Below are positions 8,500-16,959 of a stretch of DNA of 64,000 nt, in pieces. Made by a program: the position numbers and the translations under genes. The number at the start of each line of letters is the position of its first letter. Positions within the stretch are counted from its first letter, which is position 1. The stretch is from positions 310,001-374,000 of the forward strand of contig JACKHN010000004.1 in NCBI GenBank assembly GCA_020638975.1, read 5' to 3'. Below the pieces are notes generated by a model. The model was not told where the DNA came from. It did no database searches and was given only the letters and a program-made list of their open reading frames with translations. The stretch comes from Planctomycetaceae bacterium (lineage in GTDB: Bacteria; Planctomycetota; Planctomycetia; Pirellulales; Pirellulaceae).

Positions 8500-11400
8500 T
8501 TAGCTGAACAGCATCCCGCAATATCCCACCACGCGACTTGTGTCGCCGCTGGTTTCGGCGCTCGTCGTGTAGCCAAGCCGAGTCGCCTTGTTCAAGCTGT
8601 CCATCTCCTTGAGCGCTTCCATGATCATCACGGCGGGCAGCACGCCGCACATGCTGATCTGGTTGTCGACGCAGGTTTGCAACAGTTTCTCGGCGTCACG
8701 TGCTTCGAGCGCTTCCATCGCTAGTTCGTCCTTGCGGCGGTTCTCTTCTTCGGCGGCATAGTGATTCATGTCGCTCGAGATGATCAGCAGCGGCATTTCG
8801 TCCATGCCTTCCAGTACTTTCACCAAGCCGCTGGCGAACTCACGACAACGCTCCATCGTGCCACCACCGATCGCGATGCCGACAACTTTTGCGTCCGGAT
8901 TCAACTTGGCGATGAACGGCAATTCGACTTCGATGCCGTGCTCGCCTTGGTGAGCGGCGGCGTCCATTTGCAAGCCAGGGATCGCATCGCACAGCTTTTG
9001 TGCCAACTCGCGATCCGACTTCAACTCGGCGCCCGGGATCGACCAAGTTTCGTGCGGAGCGACCGCCCACTCGACACCGGCGCGAGTATGCTTGGGGCCC
9101 ACGATGATGACAGTGCTCGGGATCTTGATCTTCGAGAACACATCGCCCGCCGTCTTGCCTGAGTAAATGAGTCCGGCATGCGGCACCATGATCGCAGAGG
9201 CCTTTCGCTTGCGGCCCTTGATTTCGCCGAGGCAATCGTCAATCAGCTTTGATAGCTCGTCGGGATCGGAGGGATAGAACTTGCCCGCGACGGCTGCAGG
9301 ACGGGTTTCACCACCGGTCGCCGCCTGCGGAGCGTTGCTGATCGAGATCTTTGGTTCGGTTGATTCCACGATGAAGCTGAAAATGTTCGCAGCTTCAGGA
9401 TTGAACACGTTCACCTGCTTCGTTGCTTCGGCGAACAGTTCGTCAACGGACATTGATGGATCGAAAACCCAAGCGGACTTGTTGCCTTCGAGGATCATCA
9501 GGCCACGTGTCTTCGGGGCGATACCGCGAATATCGGGATGGGCGATCGTTCCGTGCATGGCTGGGTCGTGCAGCACGGAGATCGCGATCGAGACGTTGGG
9601 GCTGGAGAGACGAACTTGGCCGCTCTTTAACGCGTTGGCAGCAGCCTCACATAGATTCATGCAGCTGGACTGCAACGGCATCCCCGGTCGCATAGCCATG
9701 CGGAAGAAATTGATTCCGTTCGGAGAATTCTCCGGCTTGATTGTCAGTGCGATGCCATTCACCGTGCCTTCCGAAACGCCGTTGAGATAGTAGCTGGGCG
9801 TGGCACCTTGAGCGAGTGCGACAATATTGCGGCCACAGTGAGCAGCCAGTGTCTGCAATTCCTGAGTCGTGAGCAACGGTCGCACGATGACAACGTCCGA
9901 CAGGGTCGAAGCATCGAACTTGCCAGAGATCGAGCAGGATTCAAACGTCTGAATCACAGCGGCGTCATCTTTCCACGCCGTATCGGGAAGGCCGGCCTTG
10001 CGGCAGACTTGGCGGAGGAATTCTTCGGCTTCGTAACCCTGTTCGATCGCAACGCTTGGCAACAACAGTCCGCCGGCATTGCCCATGTTGATTTGTAAGC
10101 CGTGTCGCCCCGGTTCGACGGCGGCGATTCGATCTTCGCCCTTCTCTTTGATTGGCTGAAAGCCATATAGCAACGAGACATCGACATCGAGATGCGGCAA
10201 CTCGGTGCGCGAGATTGTTGGCAGGCGAGCATCTTCGGTCGCGGTGCGAATCGCTGACTGAGTTAGTGCGTTGCCTAGCGGCATCGGTTTGCCTAACGCT
10301 CCGCAGCAGGCCCGCAAACGCCCCTGACGCTTCAACGTCACGAACGCACCCATGACAGTCTTCTCCGCCGCGCCGGCCAGCGTTGGATCTTCGACTCGGC
10401 CCGGCCGCTTGATGATTGAAGCAGCCATAATCTCGCACGCCGCGTGATGAATTAGCGATTTCTGCTCGTCGGTCAGCTTGGGGCGTTGCGCGTCGATTCG
10501 AGCTGCTTTACCGTCGGTGGGAGTTTGCGTAGTCATGGTCTTGGGCTCCTCTTCACTGTGAGATTGTCTAGGCAGCGCGTTGGCAGATTGCAGGGGCGGG
10601 GTGTTGGCGTTGAGCGGGACAACCGCCTCTGGCTGAATGATCGGTAGCGGTTTCGCGAATTGCGACATTTGAACAGGTTGGCGACGACGTCCCCAGTTGC
10701 CGGGGGCTGCCTCGAACACTCCCGCAATCCGCGCGCCGCAATGTCCGCACGCGTCTTTCTTCAGGCTGTATTGGCCCAGCTCATACCAGTTCCGTTGAAT
10801 TAACAAGCCCTTGCACGAAGGACAGTAGGTACTTTGATGCGCCACGTCATTCACGTTGCCGACGTAGACAAAACGCAACCCTTGTTGCAATGCAACCTCA
10901 CGAGCGGCAATCAGCGTCTCGGGCGGCGTGTTGCCTCGGTCCTTCATGCGGAAGTCAGGATGAAACGCGGTAAAATGGACGGGCACTTCATCGCCCGCGT
11001 GTTGTAAGATCCAGTCGCTCATCTCGCGGATCTCGTCCATTGAGTCGTTAGCATCGGGAATGACCAGGTTCGTTAGCTCGAACCAGACGTCCGTCTCTTT
11101 CTTCAACCACTCGATCGTTTCCAGCACGGGCTGAAGATGCGAGTAGGTGATCTTGTGATAGAAGTCTTCCGTGAACGCTTTGAGATCGACATTGGCCGCG
11201 TCCATGTATTCGTAGAATGGTGCCCGAGCCTGGGGCGAGATGTACGCGGCGGTGACCGCGACGTTCTTGATGCCGGCCGCGCGACAAGCCTTCGCCGTAT
11301 CGATCGCATACTCGGCCCAGACCACCGGGTCGTTGTAGGTATAGGCCACACTGCGGCAGTCGAAGTGTGATGCCGCTTCCGCGATAGCTTCCGGTCCAGC

Positions 11401-11775
11401 CAGTTCGCTCAGTCGTTCTACCTCGCGCGACTTTGAGATATCCCAGTTCTGACAGAATTTGCAACCTAAGTTGCAACCCGCCGTGCCGAATGACAGAACG
11501 CTCGTACCGGGAAGAAAATGATTCAGCGGCTTCTTCTCGATCGGATCGATGCAGAAGCCGGTGCTCCGACCATACGTCGTCAGCATCATCTCGCCGTCGA
11601 CGTTCTGTCGGACAAAACAGAAGCCGCGATCGCCCGCCTTCAGATGACATTCGCGAGGACAGAGATCGCAAACGATCCGACCCTCCGCATCATTTGCATC
11701 ATGCCACCAACCGCCTGGGTAAAGGCCGTCGGGACGGAGGCCGGTGGAGGGCGGTAAGACGATTTGTCGCGACAT
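8500..11775 (-). CDS. AmmeMemoRadiSam triple fusion (radical SAM, AMMECR1, MEMO)
   Basis: This 1091-residue protein joins three proteins that are usually separate genes. Residues 1 to about 370 are the AmmeMemoRadiSam radical SAM enzyme: CDLCPREC, then the [4Fe-4S] motif C101-x3-C105-x2-C108 (CNLGCKFC), with a zinc-binding tail (CPSCKGLL, CGHCG). Residues about 415-620 are an AMMECR1 domain (GAFVTLKRQGRLRACCG). Residues about 625-815 are an uncharacterised region, and about 820-1091 are a MEMO domain with the metal-site motifs VPHAGLIYSG, GEHGIEVELPF and SSDMNHY. The three families co-occur widely, and the substrate is not known to me. An internal ATG with a good Shine-Dalgarno lies at the first junction (10536). 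The gene converges on the sigma factor. Confidence 0.92.
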   Translation of the reverse strand: MSRQIVLPPSTGLRPDGLYPGGWWHDANDAEGRIVCDLCPRECHLKAGDRGFCFVRQNVDGEMMLTTYGRSTGFCIDPIEKKPLNHFLPGTSVLSFGTAGCNLGCKFCQNWDISKSREVERLSELAGPEAIAEAASHFDCRSVAYTYNDPVVWAEYAIDTAKACRAAGIKNVAVTAAYISPQARAPFYEYMDAANVDLKAFTEDFYHKITYSHLQPVLETIEWLKKETDVWFELTNLVIPDANDSMDEIREMSDWILQHAGDEVPVHFTAFHPDFRMKDRGNTPPETLIAAREVALQQGLRFVYVGNVNDVAHQSTYCPSCKGLLIQRNWYELGQYSLKKDACGHCGARIAGVFEAAPGNWGRRRQPVQMSQFAKPLPIIQPEAVVPLNANTPPLQSANALPRQSHSEEEPKTMTTQTPTDGKAARIDAQRPKLTDEQKSLIHHAACEIMAASIIKRPGRVEDPTLAGAAEKTVMGAFVTLKRQGRLRACCGALGKPMPLGNALTQSAIRTATEDARLPTISRTELPHLDVDVSLLYGFQPIKEKGEDRIAAVEPGRHGLQINMGNAGGLLLPSVAIEQGYEAEEFLRQVCRKAGLPDTAWKDDAAVIQTFESCSISGKFDASTLSDVVIVRPLLTTQELQTLAAHCGRNIVALAQGATPSYYLNGVSEGTVNGIALTIKPENSPNGINFFRMAMRPGMPLQSSCMNLCEAAANALKSGQVRLSSPNVSIAISVLHDPAMHGTIAHPDIRGIAPKTRGLMILEGNKSAWVFDPSMSVDELFAEATKQVNVFNPEAANIFSFIVESTEPKISISNAPQAATGGETRPAAVAGKFYPSDPDELSKLIDDCLGEIKGRKRKASAIMVPHAGLIYSGKTAGDVFSKIKIPSTVIIVGPKHTRAGVEWAVAPHETWSIPGAELKSDRELAQKLCDAIPGLQMDAAAHQGEHGIEVELPFIAKLNPDAKVVGIAIGGGTMERCREFASGLVKVLEGMDEMPLLIISSDMNHYAAEEENRRKDELAMEALEARDAEKLLQTCVDNQISMCGVLPAVMIMEALKEMDSLNKATRLGYTTSAETSGDTSRVVGYCGMLFS
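10534..10551 (-). promoter_or_regulatory. Internal ribosome-binding site and ATG at fusion junction
   Basis: Within the fusion gene the minus strand reads GAGGAG, nine bases, then ATG at 10536. This sits exactly between the radical SAM part and the AMMECR1 part, and the reading frame is unbroken. It may be a leftover start of a formerly separate gene, or it may allow a shorter AMMECR1-MEMO product. Confidence 0.45.
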
Positions 11776-11796
11776 GCGAGATTAATTCCCAAATCT

Positions 11797-11831
11797 GAAT
11801 GACCGATGACGAATGACCAATGACGAATGAC
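11797..11831. repeat. Short tandem repeat, 14-base unit
   Basis: Two and a half copies of GAATGACCRATGAC lie just upstream of the AmmeMemoRadiSam gene. A related GGTCATTC sequence recurs in inverse orientation at about 11949, on the far side of the adjacent palindromic element. No coding role is seen. Confidence 0.6.
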
Positions 11832-11840
11832 TAAATCCTC

Positions 11841-11950
11841 GGTCAGGTAGCGGTACCGTTTGCGATTCCTGAACGTAGGACGGCCACTCTTGGCCGTCCT
11901 TTGTCGGGCAGGAGTGCCCAACTTACGGCAAACTGTATCTCTACCCTCGG
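11841..11950. repeat. Double-hairpin dispersed element, copy A
   Basis: This intergenic element has two internal hairpins: GGACGGCCA-CTCT-TGGCCGTCC (11878-11899) and GTCGGGCA-GGAG-TGCCCAAC (11903-11922). Inverted outer ends resemble GGTAGxGxTACxGTTTGC. Copies B (38841-38936) and C (42797-42893) are closely similar. It resembles REP or MITE-like non-coding repeats. No transposase was found in the window. Confidence 0.8.
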
Positions 11951-11982
11951 TCATTCATCATTGAGATTTGGTCATTTCTTCG

Positions 11983-12606
11983 CTAACCCATTTCGTCTTC
12001 AGAAGATTCCGGCGGCGGGGGAGCTTTTTGTTGCTGCGGTTGTTGAGCTTGCTGCTGACGAACGCGTTCCTGGAACTGCTGGAATGTTGAAGTCAGCGAA
12101 TCAAGCAAGCGAGGAACTTGGGGTGCGGACAAATACACGCGAGCCGATACGGCCGAGTGTGGAAACAAATTGGTCAGAAAGTCAAACTTAAACTCGGAAG
12201 CCGTATGACCGATCATGACGCCGTTCGAATAAGCACCGCTAAGCAGCGAATCCGGTAGCTTCAACTCGTCGTACAACTCTTGCGCCGACTGTGGCTTCGC
12301 AGGTTGTTGCGGCTTTGGCAACTCTTGGGGCGGTCCGAAACGTTCCGTGTACATCCCCAGGTTCTTTTTCAGTGCCTCGGCGAACTGCGGCAATGCGGCG
12401 TGTGGCATCACAACTCGCGAAGCGACTTGCGGTGGGCCACCGATGTTTTGGATGAAGTCGAGAATAAACTCGCTTCCGCCCGTCATAATGATCACGCCCG
12501 TGCTGAATGCTCCGCGGCTGACGCTCTCCGGAACACGTGCGGTGACGTGCTGCATCTGGACTTGCTGCGAATTGTTATCGGAATTTGGTTGATTTGGCTG
12601 ACTCAT
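11983..12606 (-). CDS. DUF3467 family protein, tandem domains
   Basis: This 207-residue protein from the ATG at 12606 begins with a polar Gln/Asn-rich stretch. DUF3467-like residues (about 22-90) carry VSRGAFSTGVIIMTGGSEFILDF, read here as two short pieces (GAFSTGVIIM and SEFILDF), and MPHAALPQFAEALKKNLG. A second copy (about 112-180) repeats the pattern with GAYSNGVMIG, SEFKFDF and APQVPRLLDSL. The C-terminus is Gln/Pro/Glu-rich. Single DUF3467 proteins are usually about 100 residues, so this is a tandem duplication. The family function is unknown. A longer start at 12657 is possible but lacks a better ribosome site. Confidence 0.82.
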   Translation of the reverse strand: MSQPNQPNSDNNSQQVQMQHVTARVPESVSRGAFSTGVIIMTGGSEFILDFIQNIGGPPQVASRVVMPHAALPQFAEALKKNLGMYTERFGPPQELPKPQQPAKPQSAQELYDELKLPDSLLSGAYSNGVMIGHTASEFKFDFLTNLFPHSAVSARVYLSAPQVPRLLDSLTSTFQQFQERVRQQQAQQPQQQKAPPPPESSEDEMG

Positions 12607-12872
12607 GAATAAAACCTGCTGCTCCGTGGTTTCGTAACTACCGGCTCGCGAGCTCAAGCGTACGAGATGAACATCGTCGACCGGACGTCAGAATTCCCCT
12701 CATTCTACACGCAATGTGATTTTTGCAGAGTAACTGGCTACCTGAGAAATTGGTGAGGATAGTGGAAATATGCGGGCTTACGAGCGATTATTCGGCCAGT
12801 TACGATTATTCTGGCACCGAGAAAGTTCCTCAGACACACCTTCCGCTCGCTACTCGCAAAGTCAGTTCCGCT

Positions 12873-14096
12873 ATGAAATGCGTCCTAGCACAAAGTCGCT
12901 TCGCCCTCGCCCTCGTGACGGTTGCTGTGTTCTGCACGCAGCTCCCCGCCGAGGACTGGCCGCAGTGGCGCGGTCCGCACCGCAACGGAATTTCAAAGGA
13001 AACGAACTTGCGAATCGATTGGCCGACAGAGGGTCCGCCAATTCTGTGGACGACGAACGTCGGAACCGGTTTCTCGTCAATCGTTGTTTCGTCGGGACGA
13101 GCGATCACAATCGGGAACCGTGACAACACGGATACCGTCTACTGCCTGGATGCCGACACCGGCGAGCAACGCTGGCAGTACTCCTACGAAGCGCCGTTGA
13201 ACGACAAGTTTTTTGAGGGCGGTCCGACATCGACGCCGACGGTCGATGGAGACGTTGTTTATACCTTGAGTCAGACGGGGAATTTGTTTTGCTTCGATGT
13301 TGCTACCGGAGCGGTGAATTGGTCGCAGAATATCGCCGAAGTAGCGAGCGTACGTGTCCCGGGATGGGGATTCGGCGGATCGCCAGTTGTTCACGACGAC
13401 ATGCTTCTACTGGCGGTCGGTGAATCCGGGACGGCGGTCGACAAGCGAACTGGCGAGTTGCTGTGGTCATCCGCTGACAAAGACGCGGGTTATGCGACAC
13501 CGCTGTTGTATCAGCGTGACGACAAATGGTTCGCGCTGATCGCGTCCGGAACCTATTACCACGCGATTGATGTGGCAACTGGCGAAGAGCAATGGCGATA
13601 CCGTTGGCTGACGCGTTTTGGCTGCAACGCTGCCGATCCGATACTCTCCGGCGATACGGTCTTCGTTTCATCGGGATACAATCGCGGCTCGGCGTTGCTG
13701 AGACTAACTGCGGGAGAGCCAGAGGCAGTCTGGAAGAACAAGGACTATCAAAACCAATTCAGTACCAGCGTCTTGATCGATGATTACTTGTACGGCGTCG
13801 ACGGCGATACGACCGGCGAGCGGCGACTCAAGTGTGTTGAACTGGCGACCGGCGAGGTGAAGTGGTCCGAGGATGGATTCGGCAGCGGAGCATTGATCGC
13901 TACGGACGAGCGTTTGATCATATTGAGCGAGACGGGGGAGTTAGTCCTGGCCGACGCTACCGCGAGCGGGTTCCAACAGATCGCCAGGAATTCTGTCTTA
14001 ATGGGGAAATGCTGGACAGCCCCCACGTTAGCGAATGGACGGGTGCTCTGTCGCAATGCGGATGGAGATGTCGTTTGCGTCGACCTGAGACCATAG
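12873..14096 (+). CDS. Secreted PQQ-type beta-propeller protein
   Basis: This 407-residue protein has a signal peptide (FALALVTVAVFC...AED) and the DWPQWRGPHRNG motif that opens many planctomycete PQQ-like propellers. Repeated blade motifs follow (YCLDADTGEQRWQYSY, FCFDVATGAVNW, AIDVATGEEQWRYRW, CVELATGEVKW). The family folds as a beta-propeller like quinoprotein dehydrogenases, but no catalytic quinone residues can be assigned here. I chose the ATG at 12873 because the signal peptide follows directly; the reading frame extends further upstream without such features. It converges on the esterase gene, with 17 bases between them. Confidence 0.85.
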   Translation: MKCVLAQSRFALALVTVAVFCTQLPAEDWPQWRGPHRNGISKETNLRIDWPTEGPPILWTTNVGTGFSSIVVSSGRAITIGNRDNTDTVYCLDADTGEQRWQYSYEAPLNDKFFEGGPTSTPTVDGDVVYTLSQTGNLFCFDVATGAVNWSQNIAEVASVRVPGWGFGGSPVVHDDMLLLAVGESGTAVDKRTGELLWSSADKDAGYATPLLYQRDDKWFALIASGTYYHAIDVATGEEQWRYRWLTRFGCNAADPILSGDTVFVSSGYNRGSALLRLTAGEPEAVWKNKDYQNQFSTSVLIDDYLYGVDGDTTGERRLKCVELATGEVKWSEDGFGSGALIATDERLIILSETGELVLADATASGFQQIARNSVLMGKCWTAPTLANGRVLCRNADGDVVCVDLRP

Positions 14097-14113
14097 CCAA
14101 CGTCGTCTGTCGG

Positions 14114-15052
14114 TCATTCACGGGATTCGACCCTAGGTTGTGGGCTTCGCGAGTGCTCCTTGAAGAAACGCACGATCAGAGGCGGGGCCTCGGACGGATA
14201 CTTGTGAGTGCCATCGTGAATGAAGGCGATGAAAGGGGCATTCTTTGTCGACGTGAACTGCGTGCAATCCTTGGCCCATTCACTGCCGCTCTCGGAACAT
14301 CCATTGATACGCTTCACCGCGGCGATGGCTTGCTCTTGCCAACTGAACAAGACCAGTTTGTCATTCCGACCGGCAATGTGCATCGCGGGTTTGGGAGTCA
14401 GTTCTCGTATTCGTCGGGAACTAGCGGCCGACGGGGCGACGGCCGCAAAGACGTCGGGCCGCATCGCCCACAACAGATACGTGAAACCACCGCCGTTGGA
14501 GTGTCCCGTCGAGTAGATTCGACGATCATCGATATTGTACTTTTCATGCAATGTTGCCAACACCGCGTCGAAGAACTTTAAGTCACGATCGCCCTGATCG
14601 CCAGCATCGCTCTGCCAGCCATTTCGCTTTCCTTCGGGATCGGTCAGCCGCCCTGGAGTTGGTACGCCTTGCATATAGACGACGATCGCTTCGGGCCACA
14701 GTTTCTCGATGCCGAAACTCCTGACGGCGTTTTGCGACGAACCACCATGTCCGTGAAACCCGAACACGACCGGTGCGGCCTTGTCGCTTTGCTTCTTTGG
14801 CAAATAGACCAGCGCCTCCCGCTTCAGATCTCCCACGGTCCAGGTCATTTGCTCCGCCTTGCCGGTTCCGAGTAACAGAGCTTCGCGGGCGGCAGCGCGT
14901 TCGTCGAGCGACAGTTTGCCATCGCCATCTTTGTCAAACCGCTTGAGCGCACGTACGCGCAAGGTGCCCGATTGACTCAAGGCCTCTTGGGCGGCGAGAC
15001 CGACGGAAATTGAAACGACACCGAGCGTGAGTGCAAAACGTGCGAGGTACAT
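14114..15052 (-). CDS. Secreted esterase (PHB-depolymerase/LpqC type) with EF-hand
   Basis: This 312-residue alpha/beta hydrolase has a signal peptide (MYLARFALTLGVVSISVGLAA). An EF-hand loop (DKDGDGKLSLDE) precedes the hydrolase domain, which contains FGFHGHGG (oxyanion region) and the nucleophile elbow GHSNGG. It resembles the poly(3-hydroxybutyrate) depolymerase/feruloyl esterase family. A late His (IHDGTHKYP) is the likely third triad member. The start at 15052 has GGTAGGT upstream and directly precedes the signal peptide. The substrate cannot be told from sequence. Confidence 0.86.
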   Translation of the reverse strand: MYLARFALTLGVVSISVGLAAQEALSQSGTLRVRALKRFDKDGDGKLSLDERAAAREALLLGTGKAEQMTWTVGDLKREALVYLPKKQSDKAAPVVFGFHGHGGSSQNAVRSFGIEKLWPEAIVVYMQGVPTPGRLTDPEGKRNGWQSDAGDQGDRDLKFFDAVLATLHEKYNIDDRRIYSTGHSNGGGFTYLLWAMRPDVFAAVAPSAASSRRIRELTPKPAMHIAGRNDKLVLFSWQEQAIAAVKRINGCSESGSEWAKDCTQFTSTKNAPFIAFIHDGTHKYPSEAPPLIVRFFKEHSRSPQPRVESRE

Positions 15053-15397
15053 CGACCTACCTTTCGCAAGGAATCGATAACGCAAGACTCGCCGCAATAG
15101 GGGCTTGGCAGAAGGTCGATTTCTTAACGAGATAGAACATCGCAACGGCTCCATACGTTACAGCGACAATGACTTGGCGGGAATCGTCTTCGAACTACAT
15201 GCTTGAAGTCCAGGACACATTCTCGCAGGGACGCTACCCTAGCTCAACTCGAAATCGTTCGCTTTTTTTGGTGTGTACCGGGGTATGCCCAGTCAAGATA
15301 GCAGCCAAGGGCACCGCGGCACGGTATTATCTAGAGGAGTTTCCCCGCGTATTCAACTCACAACACTGATTCCGCAACTTTTGAGAGAGCGACCACT
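15053..15397. other. Divergent intergenic region, no gene
   Basis: This 345-base region lies between the divergent esterase and isomerase genes. I see no coding frame with planctomycete character, no clear promoter and no repeat. Confidence 0.5.
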
Positions 15398-16285
15398 ATG
15401 GCATCGACCCGCCGTCAGTTTTTGATCCACTCCAGTCTCGCCACCGTTGCGTTCGTAGGACGCGATGCCTTGGCCGCGAAAACCGATACTCGACTCAAGG
15501 TCTCACTCGCCCAGTGGACACTGAACAAAGACCTCCGCAGCGGCAAGATCGATAACCTGGATTTCGCGAAGATTGCCCACGAGCACGGAATCAATGCGAT
15601 CGAGTACGTGAATCAGTTTTTCATGCACAAGGCGAAGGATATGCAGTATCTCGGTGAGATGAAGCAGCGAGCGGCGGATCTTGGTGTAAAGAGCTTGTTG
15701 ATCATGTGTGACCAAGAAGGAAATATCGGCGATCCCGATGCGACGCGCCGTACCAAGACCATCGACAACCATCGCAAGTGGATTGATGCAGCGAAGTTTC
15801 TCGGCTGTCATTCCATTCGTGTGAATGCAGCGAGCGCCGGGACTTGGGACGAACAAGTCGCACTTGCCGCCGACGGATTGGCCAGACTTACTGAGTTCGG
15901 TGCCGAGCAGGACCTTAACGTGATCGTCGAGAATCATGGTGGCCTGTCGAGCAATGCCGACTGGCTCGCGCAGGTGATTAATAAGGTAAACCACGAGCGA
16001 TGCGGGACGCTGCCCGATTTCGGGAACTTCCGCATCAAGGACGGCGAGTCCTATGATTCGTACCGCGGAATCCAGAAGCTCATGCCGTGGGCCAAGGGCG
16101 TTTCGGTGAAGGACATGGTCTGGGATGACAAAGCGAATCAGCTACCGCTCGATTTCGAGCGAATGCTCCGCATCGTGTTAGACGCCGGTTTTACCGGCTA
16201 CTGCGGGATTGAGTTCGGCGGTTACGAAGGCTTGAATCAATCGCGGGAACGACTGGAGCGTGCTATGGAGAGCCTGTCTGCGTAG
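15398..16285 (+). CDS. Sugar phosphate isomerase/epimerase-like TIM-barrel protein
   Basis: This 295-residue protein has a Tat-type N-terminus (STRRQFLIHSSLATVAFVG) and so is exported. The TIM-barrel motifs of the xylose isomerase-like / AP endonuclease 2 superfamily are visible: SLAQWTL, IEYVNQFF, VIVENHGG, TLPDFGNF, VKDMVWD and CGIEFGGYEG. The acidic and His residues in these motifs normally bind a divalent metal. Planctomycetes carry many such Tat-exported relatives, often beside sugar-degrading genes. Substrate unknown. GAGAG precedes the ATG. Confidence 0.88.
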   Translation: MASTRRQFLIHSSLATVAFVGRDALAAKTDTRLKVSLAQWTLNKDLRSGKIDNLDFAKIAHEHGINAIEYVNQFFMHKAKDMQYLGEMKQRAADLGVKSLLIMCDQEGNIGDPDATRRTKTIDNHRKWIDAAKFLGCHSIRVNAASAGTWDEQVALAADGLARLTEFGAEQDLNVIVENHGGLSSNADWLAQVINKVNHERCGTLPDFGNFRIKDGESYDSYRGIQKLMPWAKGVSVKDMVWDDKANQLPLDFERMLRIVLDAGFTGYCGIEFGGYEGLNQSRERLERAMESLSA

Positions 16286-16959
16286 CTGCATCACCGATGA
16301 AGCTGCATCACCGATGAAACAGTGCAGAAGTTTGGGGCCTGGATCGTCGCCCCAATTTGAATGACGGGCCGTGCTTTTAAGTCTGCGCCCCGTTCGAGTT
16401 CAAGCGACTCTATGAAGTCAGAGCGTGTTCAATTTCAAAGGTTGAGTCGTTGGGGCTCACGTTGCTTCTGTTGCTCGCACCTTTCACGTTGTATGGTTAT
16501 GCCAACTTGCGGGATGCGTCCGGAAGGAGCCTTTGAGAAGTCGCCCAGTAAGGACGCGACGCCAGAGATTGTAACGCTCTTGGGTGAGCACTCATCTGAG
16601 TCCACGTAAGTGACTTCGATTCTGTGGCAGAACCGCTCTTAACCGGCGCAGGCCACTATCGAGCGAACTCAGTCGCCTTGAAGGAATCCTTGCATCCTAG
16701 GGCCTTTCAGCTTTTCTAATAGAGAGGTTTGTACGACGGGCCTCCGAGCCCGTCGATGAATCTAAGTCGTCATTCGACGGGCTCGGATGCCCTTCGTACA
16801 TCTTGTGCAACTTCAACAAATGAATCGCCCTGTCTTGCATCCAAACATCGTTGCATGGCAGGGTAGGCCGGGTTAAACTCGTAGGTGTGAAAGCACTTAT
16901 GACGCGGCGCGAATCATCCGCGGCGCGATTTCTTAGTCGATTCAACGAGGCGAACACGG
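16286..16959. other. Intergenic region with palindromic element
   Basis: This stretch of 674 bases has no supported gene. It contains the inverted repeat at 16730-16800. A short hydrophobic frame near 16441-16536 has no good start and I do not call it a gene. Confidence 0.6.
16730..16800. repeat. Imperfect palindromic element (element D)
   Basis: Arms at 16730-16756 and 16774-16800 are 27 bases each, match at 25 positions and are separated by 17 bases. The arm begins TGTACGAxGGGCxTCCGAGC. It could form a long cruciform or RNA hairpin. There is no T-tract, so it is not a classic terminator. Confidence 0.8.

Noticed and set aside
16361..16609. Open frame of 82 codons with a hydrophobic neighbour frame
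   Set aside because: No convincing start or conserved pattern. Codon composition is unlike the adjacent genes.
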